DNA of 64,000 bases, taken from contig MKUZ01000024.1 in assembly GCA_001899065.1 (NCBI GenBank), positions 128-64,127 on the forward strand. The letters run 5' to 3'. This document shows, piece by piece, positions 17,624 to 26,312 of the stretch. Made by a program: the position numbers and the translations under genes. Position 1 is the stretch's first letter. Each line of letters starts with the position of its first letter. Source of the DNA: Devosia sp. 66-22. Its GTDB lineage: Bacteria > Pseudomonadota > Alphaproteobacteria > Rhizobiales > Devosiaceae. The notes under the pieces are model-generated. The model was not told the origin of the DNA. It ran no database searches and saw only the letters and a list, made by a program, of their open reading frames with translations.

Positions 17624-18761
17624 TGGCGAGCGGCGAAACAACCCTTTCGGCACCGGTCCGCGGCCAGCCCGAGAACCGCCTGGTCGTCGCCGGCCAATGG
17701 CGGCTGATGTGGCTCAAATTCCGCAAGCACAAGCTCGCCATGGCGGGCGGCGTGGTGACGATCCTGATCTATCTGGTCGTGGCGTTCGCCGAGTTCCTCG
17801 CGCCGACCTCTCCCGAGGACTACAAGGCCGCCTACAGCTACGCGCCGCCGCAGATGCTGCACTTCATCAGCATGAAGAGCGGGTCCCCATCGCTCCTGCT
17901 GCATGTCAATGGCTACAAGATCGAGGTCGACAAACAGGCCGGACGCCGCAACTTCGTCGCCGATCCGGAGGTCGAGATCCCGGTGGGTCTGTTCGTGCGC
18001 GGCGCGCCATACCGGCTCTGGGGCCTGGTCCCGCTCGACGTTCATCTGATCGGACCGCTCAACGACAGGGACCCGATGTTCCTTCTCGGTGCCGACCGGC
18101 TCGGCCGCGATATGCTCAGCCGCATGATCTACGGCGCGCGCATCTCGATGAGCGTCGGCCTGATCGGCGTCTCCATCGCCCTCGTTCTTGGCATCCTGCT
18201 CGGCGGCCTGTCGGGCTATTTCGGCGGCGGGTCGACACGCTCATCCAGCGGCTCATCGAGTTCCTCCAGTCCCTGCCCTCCATCCCCCTTTGGATCGGTC
18301 TCGCCGCGGCCATTCCCCCAGACGTCGACCCGGTGCTGGTCTACTTTCTCATCACCGTGATCCTGTCGGGTCTGGGCTGGACCGGGCTCGCGCGGGTCGT
18401 GCGCGGGCGGTTCTTTGCCCTTAAGACCGAGGACTTCATCAAGGCGGCGCGGCTCGACGGCAATTCCAGCCTGCGCATCATCGTTAGGCACATGGTCCCC
18501 TCTTTCCTCAGCCACATCATCGCCGTCGTGACGCTGGCCATCCCGGCAATGATCCTGTCGGAGACGGCACTGAGCTTCCTCGGCGTCGGCCTGCGACCGC
18601 CGATCGTCAGTTGGGGCGTGTTGTTGAGCGAGGCGCAGAACATCCGCTCGCTGGCGCAGGCGCCCTGGCTGCTGCTGCCCGGCGGGTGCGTGGTGATTGC
18701 CGTCCTGTCGCTCAACTTTCTCGGCGACGGCCTGCGCGACGCGATGGATCCCTACGCATGA
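17623..18761 (+). pseudogene. Opp/Dpp-type ABC permease (DppC-like), frameshifted
   Basis: The first frame runs from MASGETTLSAPV through a first membrane span and a ~130-residue periplasmic insertion to LGADRLGRDMLSRMIYGARISMSVGLIGV and GGLSGYFGGG. At about 18230 the sense jumps to another frame (VDTLIQRLIEFLQSLPSIPLWIGLA) and runs to [19 protein letters not shown] single lost base in a G/C-rich run (expected reading GYFGGRVDTLIQ) explains it. The stop overlaps the ATPase start (ATGA). Without this subunit the importer would not work as encoded; a sequencing error in GGCGGCGGG is the alternative. Confidence 0.85.
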
Positions 18762-20881
18762 GCGACGCAGCCCACGACGTGTTGCTCGCGGTCGAGCAGC
18801 TCAAGACACACTTCCTTACCGACGAGGGAGTGGTTCAGGCGGTCGATGGCGCGTCGCTCGAGGTCCGTCGCGGACGCACGCTGTGCGTTGTCGGTGAGTC
18901 CGGCTGCGGTAAATCGATCATGGCGCGGTCGATCCTCAATGTGGTGGACCGGCCCGGCCGCATCGTCGACGGGAGGATCCTGTTCCGGCCGGAAGCGGGC
19001 ACCGAGATCGACCTCGCTGCACTGCCGCCTCACGGTCAGGAGATCCGGTCCATACGCGGCCGCGACATCACCATGATCTTCCAGGAACCCATGACGGCCC
19101 TGTCGCCGCTCTACACGATCGGCAACCAGATCATCGAGACCATTCGCCTGCATCTGCCCGTCAGCAAGCGCCAAGCCCGCGAGATCGCGCTCGATGCGCT
19201 CGGCAAGGTCGGCATTCCGCGCCCGCACCAGATGATCGACGCCTATTCGTTCGAGCTTTCGGGCGGCATGCGGCAGCGCGTGATGATCGCGATGGCGCTG
19301 GTCTGCAAGCCCAAGCTGTTGATCGCGGACGAGCCGACCACGGCGCTCGACGTCACCACGCAGGCCAACATCCTCGATCTCATCGGTGGCCTGCAACGCG
19401 ACATGGGCATGTCCGTCATGTTCATCACGCACGATCTGGGCGTCGTTGCCGAGATCGCCGACGACGTCGCGGTCATGTATCTCGGCCAGGTGGTCGAGCG
19501 CGGGCCGGCGGCGCAGATATTCGACGATCCGCGGCATCCCTATACGCGTGCGCTGCTGCGCTCGGTGCCCGAGCCCTCGCTCAAGCGGCGTTCGCGGCTG
19601 GCGGCGATCCGCGGCAGCGTTCCGCATCCACTGCATCGCCCCAGCGGATGCCTGTTCCGCGATCGCTGCGACTTTGCGGTTCCGGGGCTCTGCGATCGCA
19701 CCGTACCGATACTGATCGGCGGCGCCCACGCCGCTGCCTGCCACGCCTATGGCAGCCGTCCGGACCGGCCGCTGCTGACCGCCGCCGACGCGATCCACGA
19801 GGCGGGCGCGCCGGCGCCGAAGGCGGTGGGTGAGCCGATCCTCGTTGTCGAAGACCTCAAGGTTCACTTCCCGATCCGCAAGGGCTTCTTCGGTCGTGCG
19901 GTCGGCAATATCCGAGCCGTCGACGGTGTATCGCTCGATGTGCGGGCCGGCGAGACGCTGGCTCTCGTCGGCGAGTCGGGTTCGGGAAAAACAACTCTGG
20001 GCCATGCCATCATCCGTCTCCTCGACCCCACCGCCGGGAGCGTTCGCTATCGCAGCAGCGATGCCGGCGAGGTCGATCTCGCAACGCTACCACCGGGGGC
20101 GATGAAGCCGCTCTGGCGCGAGATCAGGATGGTGTTCCAGGACCCCAACTCCTCCCTCAATCCGCGTCTGCGCGTTGCGGAGCTGATCGGAGAGTCACTG
20201 AAGCTCGCGGGAATCGCCAGCGGCGACGCCCTCGAGCCGCAGGTGCGTGAGCTCCTGGAGCGGGTTGGCCTGCGTCCCGAATATCTGAACCGCTACCCGC
20301 ATGCCTTCAGCGGCGGCCAGCGGCAGCGGATCGGCATCGCCCGTGCGCTCGCTCCTCAACCGCGGCTCATCATCGCCGATGAGGCGGTTTCAGCACTCGA
20401 CGTTTCGGTGCAGGCACAGATTCTCAACCTGCTGAGCGACCTGCAGGCCGAGTACGAGCTGACCTACATCTTCATTTCCCACGACCTGGGCGTGGTCTCG
20501 CATATCAGTGACCGCGTCGCGGTGATGTATGCGGGACGCCTCGTAGAACTGGCAGCGACCGCCGATCTGTTCACGCGGCCGCTGCATCCGTACACCGAGG
20601 CCCTGCTCTCGGCAGTGCTGCCGCCGCGGCCACGTCCCGCCGATGCACGCCGGCGCATACTCCTCGATGGCGCGGTAGCCGATCCGGCGAGCCAGCCGGT
20701 GGGCTGCCCGTTCGCGCCGCGCTGCCGCTATCGCCAGGACGTCTGCGGACGGGTTGCGCCGCCTCTGCTACGGCAGCCGGACGGCCGGCTTGCCGCGTGC
20801 CATTTCGCCGAGACCCTGTCGCTGGCAGGGCTCGACGCACCGATCAACAGCACCGCTTGTGCGCATCAGGACACACAATGA
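18758..20881 (+). CDS. Fused double ATPase of an Opp/Dpp-type importer (DppD-DppF)
   Basis: One 707-residue chain carries two complete ABC ATPases that are usually separate proteins. The DppD-like half (about 1-325) has Walker A GESGCGKS, signature LSGGMRQRV, Walker [14 protein letters not shown] and the C-terminal Cys cluster [18 protein letters not shown]. The DppF-like half (about 365-700) has [31 protein letters not shown] and [15 protein letters not shown]. The Cys-rich tails are typical of oligopeptide ATPases and can bind an iron-sulfur cluster. In the second half the usual DEPVSALD reads DEAVSALD. Both ends overlap the neighbouring genes by 4 bp (ATGA). Confidence 0.9.
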   Translation: MSDAAHDVLLAVEQLKTHFLTDEGVVQAVDGASLEVRRGRTLCVVGESGCGKSIMARSILNVVDRPGRIVDGRILFRPEAGTEIDLAALPPHGQEIRSIRGRDITMIFQEPMTALSPLYTIGNQIIETIRLHLPVSKRQAREIALDALGKVGIPRPHQMIDAYSFELSGGMRQRVMIAMALVCKPKLLIADEPTTALDVTTQANILDLIGGLQRDMGMSVMFITHDLGVVAEIADDVAVMYLGQVVERGPAAQIFDDPRHPYTRALLRSVPEPSLKRRSRLAAIRGSVPHPLHRPSGCLFRDRCDFAVPGLCDRTVPILIGGAHAAACHAYGSRPDRPLLTAADAIHEAGAPAPKAVGEPILVVEDLKVHFPIRKGFFGRAVGNIRAVDGVSLDVRAGETLALVGESGSGKTTLGHAIIRLLDPTAGSVRYRSSDAGEVDLATLPPGAMKPLWREIRMVFQDPNSSLNPRLRVAELIGESLKLAGIASGDALEPQVRELLERVGLRPEYLNRYPHAFSGGQRQRIGIARALAPQPRLIIADEAVSALDVSVQAQILNLLSDLQAEYELTYIFISHDLGVVSHISDRVAVMYAGRLVELAATADLFTRPLHPYTEALLSAVLPPRPRPADARRRILLDGAVADPASQPVGCPFAPRCRYRQDVCGRVAPPLLRQPDGRLAACHFAETLSLAGLDAPINSTACAHQDTQ

Positions 20882-22227
20882 AGATCCGGTTCGAAGACAC
20901 GATCACGACTGCCCACGATCATCGCCACATTCCGCATGTCTTCGAGGTTCCGGAAGGAACGACCGAGGTCCATATCGAGCTGGCCTACAGTCCGCGCTTC
21001 AGTGCCGGGCAGATGTTTCACAACCAGATGAGCCTGTCGGTGGCCGATCCCGCGGGACCGCGCGGCGTCTACTATCTGCTGCGCGACTACGGCATCAACA
21101 TCACCGAAGCGGCCTGCACGCCCGGCTTCAATGCCGGCCCCGTCCGTCCGGGGCGGTGGCTTATCGAAGTCGATACCTACCGGTTGTTGCCGCCCGACCC
21201 CATTACCTACACCATCGATGTGACGCTCTCGGACCGGCCCGTTGACACCCCGCCGCGGGTGTTCCCGAAGCCGAAGCGCGCATTGCGCGGACGTGGCTGG
21301 TATAAGGGCGACCTCCACGCGCACAGTCTTCATTCCGACGCGAGCTGGGACATTCCCGATCTCATCGCCTACGCCAAGTCGCGCGGACACGACTTCCAGA
21401 GCCTCACAGACCACAACACTGTGTCGGGATTGCCCGAGCACGACAGCCGGGGCGACGACGAACTGCTCACCATGGGTGGGCTCGAGCTGACGACATATTA
21501 CGGCCATGCCGTCGTTCTGGGCACGCGGCAGTGGCAGGAGTGGCGGCTCGATACCGATGATCACTTTACCATGCCGCAACTGGCCCAGAAGGCGATGGAC
21601 AGCGGTGGCTTCTTCATCATCGCCCATCCGCAGAATGTCGGCTATCCGGAGTGCGCGGGCTGCCATTGGGACTTCGAGGATATGCGCCCGGGCAATGCGC
21701 GCGCCGTGGAAATCTGGAATGGGACATGGAACCCCTGCACCGAGCATGCCACGCAGGATTTCTACCACTGGCTGAACGAGGGCTACAGGATGGTGGCGAC
21801 GGGCGGCACGGACCTGCACGGTCCGCACGCCGAACCGCGCCGGCACGGAACCAATGTCGTCTTTGCGGATGAACTGAGCGAGGCCGAAATCGTCGCCGCC
21901 CTGCGTAGGGGGCATTCGTATCTGTCGGCAGGACCGGAGCTCCTGCTGACCGCCGAAACGGCGTCGGGCGCACGCGCCATGTGCGGCGACAGCCTCTCGC
22001 CCGACGATGCGACGATCTCGATCGCATGGAAGGATACGCCTCCCGGCGCCAGGCTCCGCTTCATCGTCGATGGTGCGGTCCGGGACCAGCGCGACGCCTC
22101 TGAGGCGGGCGCGGCGAGCTGGCCGCTGCCGAAGGGCGCCGCTCAATGGTGCGGCGCCGAAATCCGCGGTGCCGACGGGTCCATGTGGGCCATATCTAAT
22201 CCGATCTATCTCGACGGGCGGCAGTAG
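20878..22227 (+). CDS. CehA/McbA family PHP-domain metallohydrolase
   Basis: A 449-residue protein with an N-terminal beta-rich part (1-140) and a PHP phosphoesterase domain. The PHP metal-ligand motifs are present: [30 protein letters not shown] and TGGTDLHG. The C-terminal ~90 residues form another beta-type domain ending ISNPIYLDG. CehA/McbA proteins hydrolyse carbamates and some phosphoesters, but most have no known substrate. No signal peptide is evident, so it probably acts in the cytoplasm on the imported compound. It overlaps the ATPase gene by 4 bp and is 7 bp from the HAD gene. Confidence 0.85.
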   Translation: MKIRFEDTITTAHDHRHIPHVFEVPEGTTEVHIELAYSPRFSAGQMFHNQMSLSVADPAGPRGVYYLLRDYGINITEAACTPGFNAGPVRPGRWLIEVDTYRLLPPDPITYTIDVTLSDRPVDTPPRVFPKPKRALRGRGWYKGDLHAHSLHSDASWDIPDLIAYAKSRGHDFQSLTDHNTVSGLPEHDSRGDDELLTMGGLELTTYYGHAVVLGTRQWQEWRLDTDDHFTMPQLAQKAMDSGGFFIIAHPQNVGYPECAGCHWDFEDMRPGNARAVEIWNGTWNPCTEHATQDFYHWLNEGYRMVATGGTDLHGPHAEPRRHGTNVVFADELSEAEIVAALRRGHSYLSAGPELLLTAETASGARAMCGDSLSPDDATISIAWKDTPPGARLRFIVDGAVRDQRDASEAGAASWPLPKGAAQWCGAEIRGADGSMWAISNPIYLDGRQ

Positions 22228-22234
22228 GATCGAG

Positions 22235-23029
22235 ATGCTGGACTTCTCGCGCATCGACGGCGTGGTCAGCGACATGGACGGCGTGCTCTGGCATGGCGAT
22301 GCAGCATTGCCGGGCATGGTTGGGTTCTTCGAGCTGGTGAAGGCGCGCCGCCTGCCGGTGGCGCTGGCAACCAACAACAGCTCGAAGTCCGAGGCCGAAT
22401 ATGTTGCGAAGCTCCGGCGGCTGGGCGTCGAGACCGTGGGCGAGGACGCGATCGTCACGTCGCGACGCGTCACGGTCGAGCACCTGACCCGCAACTATCC
22501 CACGGGTACCGGCGTATTCGTCGTCGGCACGCCGGGGCTCGAGGCGGCCGTCGCGAAGGCCGGGTTTTCGCTGGACGACGGGGCGGCGGACGTCGTCGTC
22601 GTCGGCATCGATCCGGCTTTCACCTACGACAAGCTCAAGCGCGCATCTCTGCTGGTGCGCGGGGGCGCCCGTCTTGTGGGCACCAATGGCGATGCCGCCA
22701 TTCCGTCGGCCGAGGGCATGGTACCAGGCAATGGCGCGCTGCTTGCCGCGATCGAGACGGCATCGGGCGGGAAGGCGCTGGTTCTCGGCAAGCCGGCACC
22801 GGCAATGTATGAGTCTGCGCTGCGCGCTGTCGGGACTGCGCCTGCGCGCACGCTGATGATCGGCGATCGCATCGATACCGACATGACCGGTGCGCGCCGT
22901 GCCGGAATGATGACGGCGCTGGTCTTGAGTGGAGCAACCGACGATGCGGCGGCAAGTGCGGCCACCCTGGTTCCCGATGCCATTTATCCGGGGCTCGACA
23001 CGCTCGTCGCCGCATGGGCTGCCACCTAG
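22235..23029 (+). CDS. HAD-IIA (NagD-like) phosphatase
   Basis: This 264-residue protein has all HAD motifs: DMDGVLW (nucleophile and acid/base Asp), ATNNSSKS, a Lys in LGKPAPAMY and GDRIDTDMTGA. The C2-type cap and size fit the NagD/p-nitrophenylphosphatase subgroup, which dephosphorylates sugar phosphates and nucleotides. It closes the importer operon and converges on the isomerase gene with a 7-bp gap. A close paralogue with most motifs identical lies at 62127-62963 beside another Opp-type operon, suggesting a shared role with imported phosphorylated compounds. Confidence 0.88.
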   Translation: MLDFSRIDGVVSDMDGVLWHGDAALPGMVGFFELVKARRLPVALATNNSSKSEAEYVAKLRRLGVETVGEDAIVTSRRVTVEHLTRNYPTGTGVFVVGTPGLEAAVAKAGFSLDDGAADVVVVGIDPAFTYDKLKRASLLVRGGARLVGTNGDAAIPSAEGMVPGNGALLAAIETASGGKALVLGKPAPAMYESALRAVGTAPARTLMIGDRIDTDMTGARRAGMMTALVLSGATDDAAASAATLVPDAIYPGLDTLVAAWAAT

Positions 23030-23036
23030 CGCCCGC

Positions 23037-23972
23037 CTAAGTCGCGATGGCCCCGCGGAGACATGCGATCGAGGCGTCGATCGCGTCGATCGCGTCGGCG
23101 GCGGCGAGCGCATAGTCCTCGTTCTCGATGCTGAGCACGTCGTCATAGCCGGCGCGGCGGAGCGCAGCGATCAAGGCGCGCCAGAACGATGCATCCTGCC
23201 CGCGTCCCACGGCGACGAAGTTCCACGACCGGCCCTCGACAGGCATCACCGGTTTGGCATCGAGCCGACTGTTGATCGCTGCCATCGCCTCAAGGCGCGT
23301 ATCCTTCGCATGTGCGTGGAAGATGCTGCCAGCCAGCCGTTCAACAGCAGCGATGGGGTCGGCGCCCATCCACAGCAGATGGCTCGGATCGAAATTGATG
23401 CCCACGCCTTCGCCAGTCGCCTCCCGCAGACGATCGAAGGTTTCGACATTCTAGACGCATTGGGTGCCATGCATCTCGAGGCAGAGCCTCACGCCGTGGT
23501 CGCGCGCCATGGCCGCGAGCTCGATCCAATAGGGGATCACCTGTTCGCGCCACTGCCAGGCGAGGATGTCTCGCGTTTCAGGCGGCCACGACGTGACGAT
23601 CCAGTTGGCATGGCTGTCGCCCGGCCCGCCGGGGCATCCCGACATCGTGACGATGCGGCCGACGCCCAGTCGCGCAGCGAGGACAATGCTGTCGGCGATG
23701 ATCTTGCGGTGCTGTTCGCCGACCGCACCGGGATGGAGCGGGTTGCCCGAGCAATTGAGCGCGGAGATGGTGAGCCCGCGAGCAGCGATGCTGCCAAGCA
23801 GCTCGTCGCGGCGGCTGGTGGAGGCGAGCAATGAGGCAAGCGCGATGTGTGGTGCCTCCGACCAGTTGCCGGTGCCCAGCTCGATACACTGGAGCGCCCG
23901 CTGCCGGCAGAAGTCGAGGCAATCCGCAAGGGGCAGCTGGCCGAGCCCGTCGGAATAGAGGCCGAGCTTCAT
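23037..23972 (-). pseudogene. Sugar phosphate isomerase/epimerase (TIM barrel) with an in-frame TAG
   Basis: The frame runs from MKLGLYSDGLGQLPLADCLDFC through the AP-endonuclease-2-type TIM barrel (GLTISALNCSGNPLHPG, CLEMHGTQCV) to TAG at 23451-23453, then continues in the same frame with NVETFDRLREATGEGVGINFDPSHLLWMG and IFHAHAKDTRLE to the C-terminus. The stop sits where related proteins have Tyr or another aromatic residue, so one base change (TAC/TAT to TAG) or a base-call error explains it. Full reading gives 311 residues, normal for the family (inositol/xylose isomerase-like). It overlaps the dehydrogenase gene by 4 bp. Confidence 0.85.
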
Positions 23973-25147
23973 GCTGGGGCTCCCACATCCTGCATCGTCC
24001 CGCCGGCTGTTGCCGAGCGCTCGATCGCGTCGACGACGGCCTGGTTCTGGTAACCGAAATCGAAGTCGAACCGTTCCGCCTGCGGGTCGATCAGGCTGCG
24101 CAGCAGGCCGCGGATCTCGAGAACCTTCACGTCGAAATAGCCGATGCCGCCGCCGCCATAGTCGAACCCGAAGAAGCCCTCCCGGAAGCCGTCGACCTGC
24201 GAGCCGCCGAGGATCGTCTTGAAGCCGCGCTCATCGACCGGATCACGCATGCGGAAGATGTGCAGCTCGTTGGGACGCTCGTTTTCGACGTAGATCGTCC
24301 CCTCGCGACCGCGGACCTCCCAGTTGATGCCGAACACCCGCCCCGGCGCGACGCGCGAGGCGCCGATGCTGCCGATGGCGCCATTGGCAAATCGCACCAG
24401 GGCCTGGGTGAGGTCGTCGTTCTCCACGGTCTGGCCGGGGGCGGCTGCGTCGGCCTTGGCGCCATACCCCATGCCCGAGCCGCGCAGGGGGCGCGAGGCC
24501 ACGACGGTCGCCGCCAGCCCCATTGCCGTGGCGATCGGTCCCATCAGATATTGGGCAATGCTGATCACATGCGAGCCGAGATCGCCCAGGGCTCCGCTGC
24601 CGGCCTCGGCGCGCCGCGTGCGCCACGAGGCCGGGAGGTACGGATCGGAAAAGAAGCCCTGATCGAAGCTGCCGATGAACTGGATCGGCTCCCCGATATC
24701 GCCGCGCGCGATCAGCGCTTTCGCCAACTGTGTCGTCGGCGTCCACAGATTGTTGAAAGCAAGGAAGGTGGGCACCTCCCTGTCGCGTGCCAGCCGCGCC
24801 ATTTCTGCGGCTTGCCGCAAATCGAGGGCCATGGGCTTTTCGCAATAGATGGCCTTGCCCGCCTCGATCGCCGCCATGGCGATGGGGTAGTGGAGATCGT
24901 TGGGAGTCGCGATGTCGACCAGGTCGATGTCGGCATCGTCGATGATCGTGCGCCAGTCGCCTGTTGCCGAGGCGATACCTGTCCGCGCCGCAAAAGCCTG
25001 CGCTGCCGGAAGACTGGCATCCGCGACCGCGGTGACCGCGGCGGTAGCCCCAAGCTCCGGAAACAGCAGGGCCGCACGGCGGAACGCGTCGACATGCGTC
25101 CGCGCGATGAATCCCGCGCCGACGATCCCCACCCTAACCGTGCGCAT
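23969..25147 (-). CDS. Gfo/Idh/MocA family oxidoreductase
   Basis: A 392-residue dehydrogenase with an N-terminal NAD(P)-binding Rossmann domain (VRVGIVGAGFIARTHVDAF) and the family's catalytic-region motif KAIYCEKPMALDL. The C-terminal sheet carries GALGDLGSHVISIAQYLMG, where the family places its active-site His. Members oxidise sugars or inositols. GGGAGG precedes the ATG at 25147, which I prefer to an upstream in-frame ATG at 25231. It is coupled to the isomerase gene, a common dehydrogenase/isomerase pair in inositol- and rare-sugar-type pathways, and faces the LacI gene. Confidence 0.9.
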   Translation of the reverse strand: MRTVRVGIVGAGFIARTHVDAFRRAALLFPELGATAAVTAVADASLPAAQAFAARTGIASATGDWRTIIDDADIDLVDIATPNDLHYPIAMAAIEAGKAIYCEKPMALDLRQAAEMARLARDREVPTFLAFNNLWTPTTQLAKALIARGDIGEPIQFIGSFDQGFFSDPYLPASWRTRRAEAGSGALGDLGSHVISIAQYLMGPIATAMGLAATVVASRPLRGSGMGYGAKADAAAPGQTVENDDLTQALVRFANGAIGSIGASRVAPGRVFGINWEVRGREGTIYVENERPNELHIFRMRDPVDERGFKTILGGSQVDGFREGFFGFDYGGGGIGYFDVKVLEIRGLLRSLIDPQAERFDFDFGYQNQAVVDAIERSATAGGTMQDVGAPA

Positions 25148-25223
25148 CCGCGCCCTCCCGTCGACTTGCCGACCCTCGGACGCGACTGTATGCCCGCCGC
25201 CGGACGCGGAGCAGCCGGCACGT

Positions 25224-25239
25224 TGAGGCACTTGCCTCA
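25224..25239. promoter_or_regulatory. Perfect palindrome before the LacI gene, candidate operator
   Basis: TGAGGCA-CT-TGCCTCA is a perfect inverted repeat with 7-bp arms, 12 bp before the GTG start of the LacI gene and inside the 104-bp gap to the divergent dehydrogenase gene. Size and place fit a LacI-family operator controlling both directions. Confidence 0.6.
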
Positions 25240-25251
25240 GGCCGGTGTGCC

Positions 25252-26256
25252 GTGCGCGTAACCATTGCAGCGATCGCGCGCCATGCGGGGGTCAGCCGGG
25301 CCACGGTCGACCGTGTCCTCAATCAACGCGGAGATGTCTCGGCCGACACCGAACGCGTGGTGCTGTTGAGCGCGCGCGCCTTGGGCTTCGGCCATCGCCT
25401 CGAAGTGGTCCCGACGCGGCTGCTCCGTATCTGCGTCCTGATGCAGGCCCCGGCCAATCCGTACTACCGGCTCCTCGCCGACGGGTTTACCGCGGCTAAC
25501 CGTCATTTCGCGCCGGCCCGCGTGGCCTCCTATGCCTCCCACATCGATGTCGATGAGCCCGCATCCATCGCGCGGAAGCTCGATCGTGTCGCCGCCGAGT
25601 ACGACGCGCTGGTCATCGTCGCGCCCGCCTGCCCCGAGGTTCAGGATCGGGTGCGGGAGATCGCAGACCGAATGCCGGTGGTTGCCATCGCGACGGGCCT
25701 CGACCGCGATACTCCGCATCGATATGTGGGACCCGACAACTACCGTGCCGGGCGGCTGGCTGGCGAGTTGATGGGGCGCATGATGGGCCCGCGGACCGGC
25801 GTCCTAGTCGTCGGCGGCTTAGCGAGCTTCATGGGACATCTGCAACGCCGCGCCGGCTTCCGCGACGTGCTGGCCGAAAGCTATGCCCAGGTGAGCGTTG
25901 CCGGCGTTATCGAGAGCGGTGATCAGGGGAACGCCGCGGCGGCGGCGATCATGCGCGCGCTACGCGATGATCCTGCTATCGGCGGCATCTACAATATCAC
26001 GCAGGGCAACCTCGAAATCGTCAATCGCGCCATTGCGATCCGCGTCGGCGCGCGGCCGATCATCGTTTGTCACGACCTGACGCCGGTGACCGAGCAATTG
26101 CTGCGGCAGGGCAGGGTCGACGTCGTGCTCGATCAGGATCCCGTGCTCGAGGCTCGTCGCGCCGTCGAGATCGTGCTGCACCACTATGGACGATCTGAGG
26201 GCGACGCGCCGGCCGGTGAGATACCCATTCGGCCGGTCTTTCGGGAAGGGCTCTAA
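25252..26256 (+). CDS. LacI family transcriptional regulator
   Basis: A 334-residue regulator with an N-terminal LacI helix-turn-helix (VTIAAIARHAGVSRATVDRVLNQRGDVSADT) and a periplasmic-binding-protein-like effector domain from about 62. The effector part reads like the RbsB-type subgroup (VLMQAPANPYYRLLADGFTAA, GIYNITQGNLEIVNRAIA). It starts with GTG at 25252. It faces the dehydrogenase/isomerase pair and probably represses it; its effector would be a sugar or cyclitol. Confidence 0.9.
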   Translation: MRVTIAAIARHAGVSRATVDRVLNQRGDVSADTERVVLLSARALGFGHRLEVVPTRLLRICVLMQAPANPYYRLLADGFTAANRHFAPARVASYASHIDVDEPASIARKLDRVAAEYDALVIVAPACPEVQDRVREIADRMPVVAIATGLDRDTPHRYVGPDNYRAGRLAGELMGRMMGPRTGVLVVGGLASFMGHLQRRAGFRDVLAESYAQVSVAGVIESGDQGNAAAAAIMRALRDDPAIGGIYNITQGNLEIVNRAIAIRVGARPIIVCHDLTPVTEQLLRQGRVDVVLDQDPVLEARRAVEIVLHHYGRSEGDAPAGEIPIRPVFREGL

Positions 26257-26291
26257 CACCAGTTCGCGCATGGCCCGGTAGCGACCAGTTA

Positions 26292-26312
26292 GGCCGGAAT
26301 TTACGACCGGCC
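26292..26312. terminator. Weak hairpin between convergent LacI and MocR genes
   Basis: GGCCGG (26292-26297) pairs with CCGGCC (26307-26312) around a 9-nt loop that contains the stop codon of the minus-strand gene. It may serve as a shared terminator; the stem is short. Confidence 0.35.

Noticed and set aside
23041-23105. Tandem GCGTCGATC repeats at the isomerase 3' end as a regulatory repeat
   Set aside because: They lie inside the coding part and encode a DAIDAIDAS helix; a codon-level repeat explains them.
23451-23453. TAG read as pyrrolysine or programmed read-through
   Set aside because: No downstream structure or pyrrolysine genes are visible, TAG ends many other genes here (e.g. the SIS and mrpA genes), and a simple nonsense change explains it.
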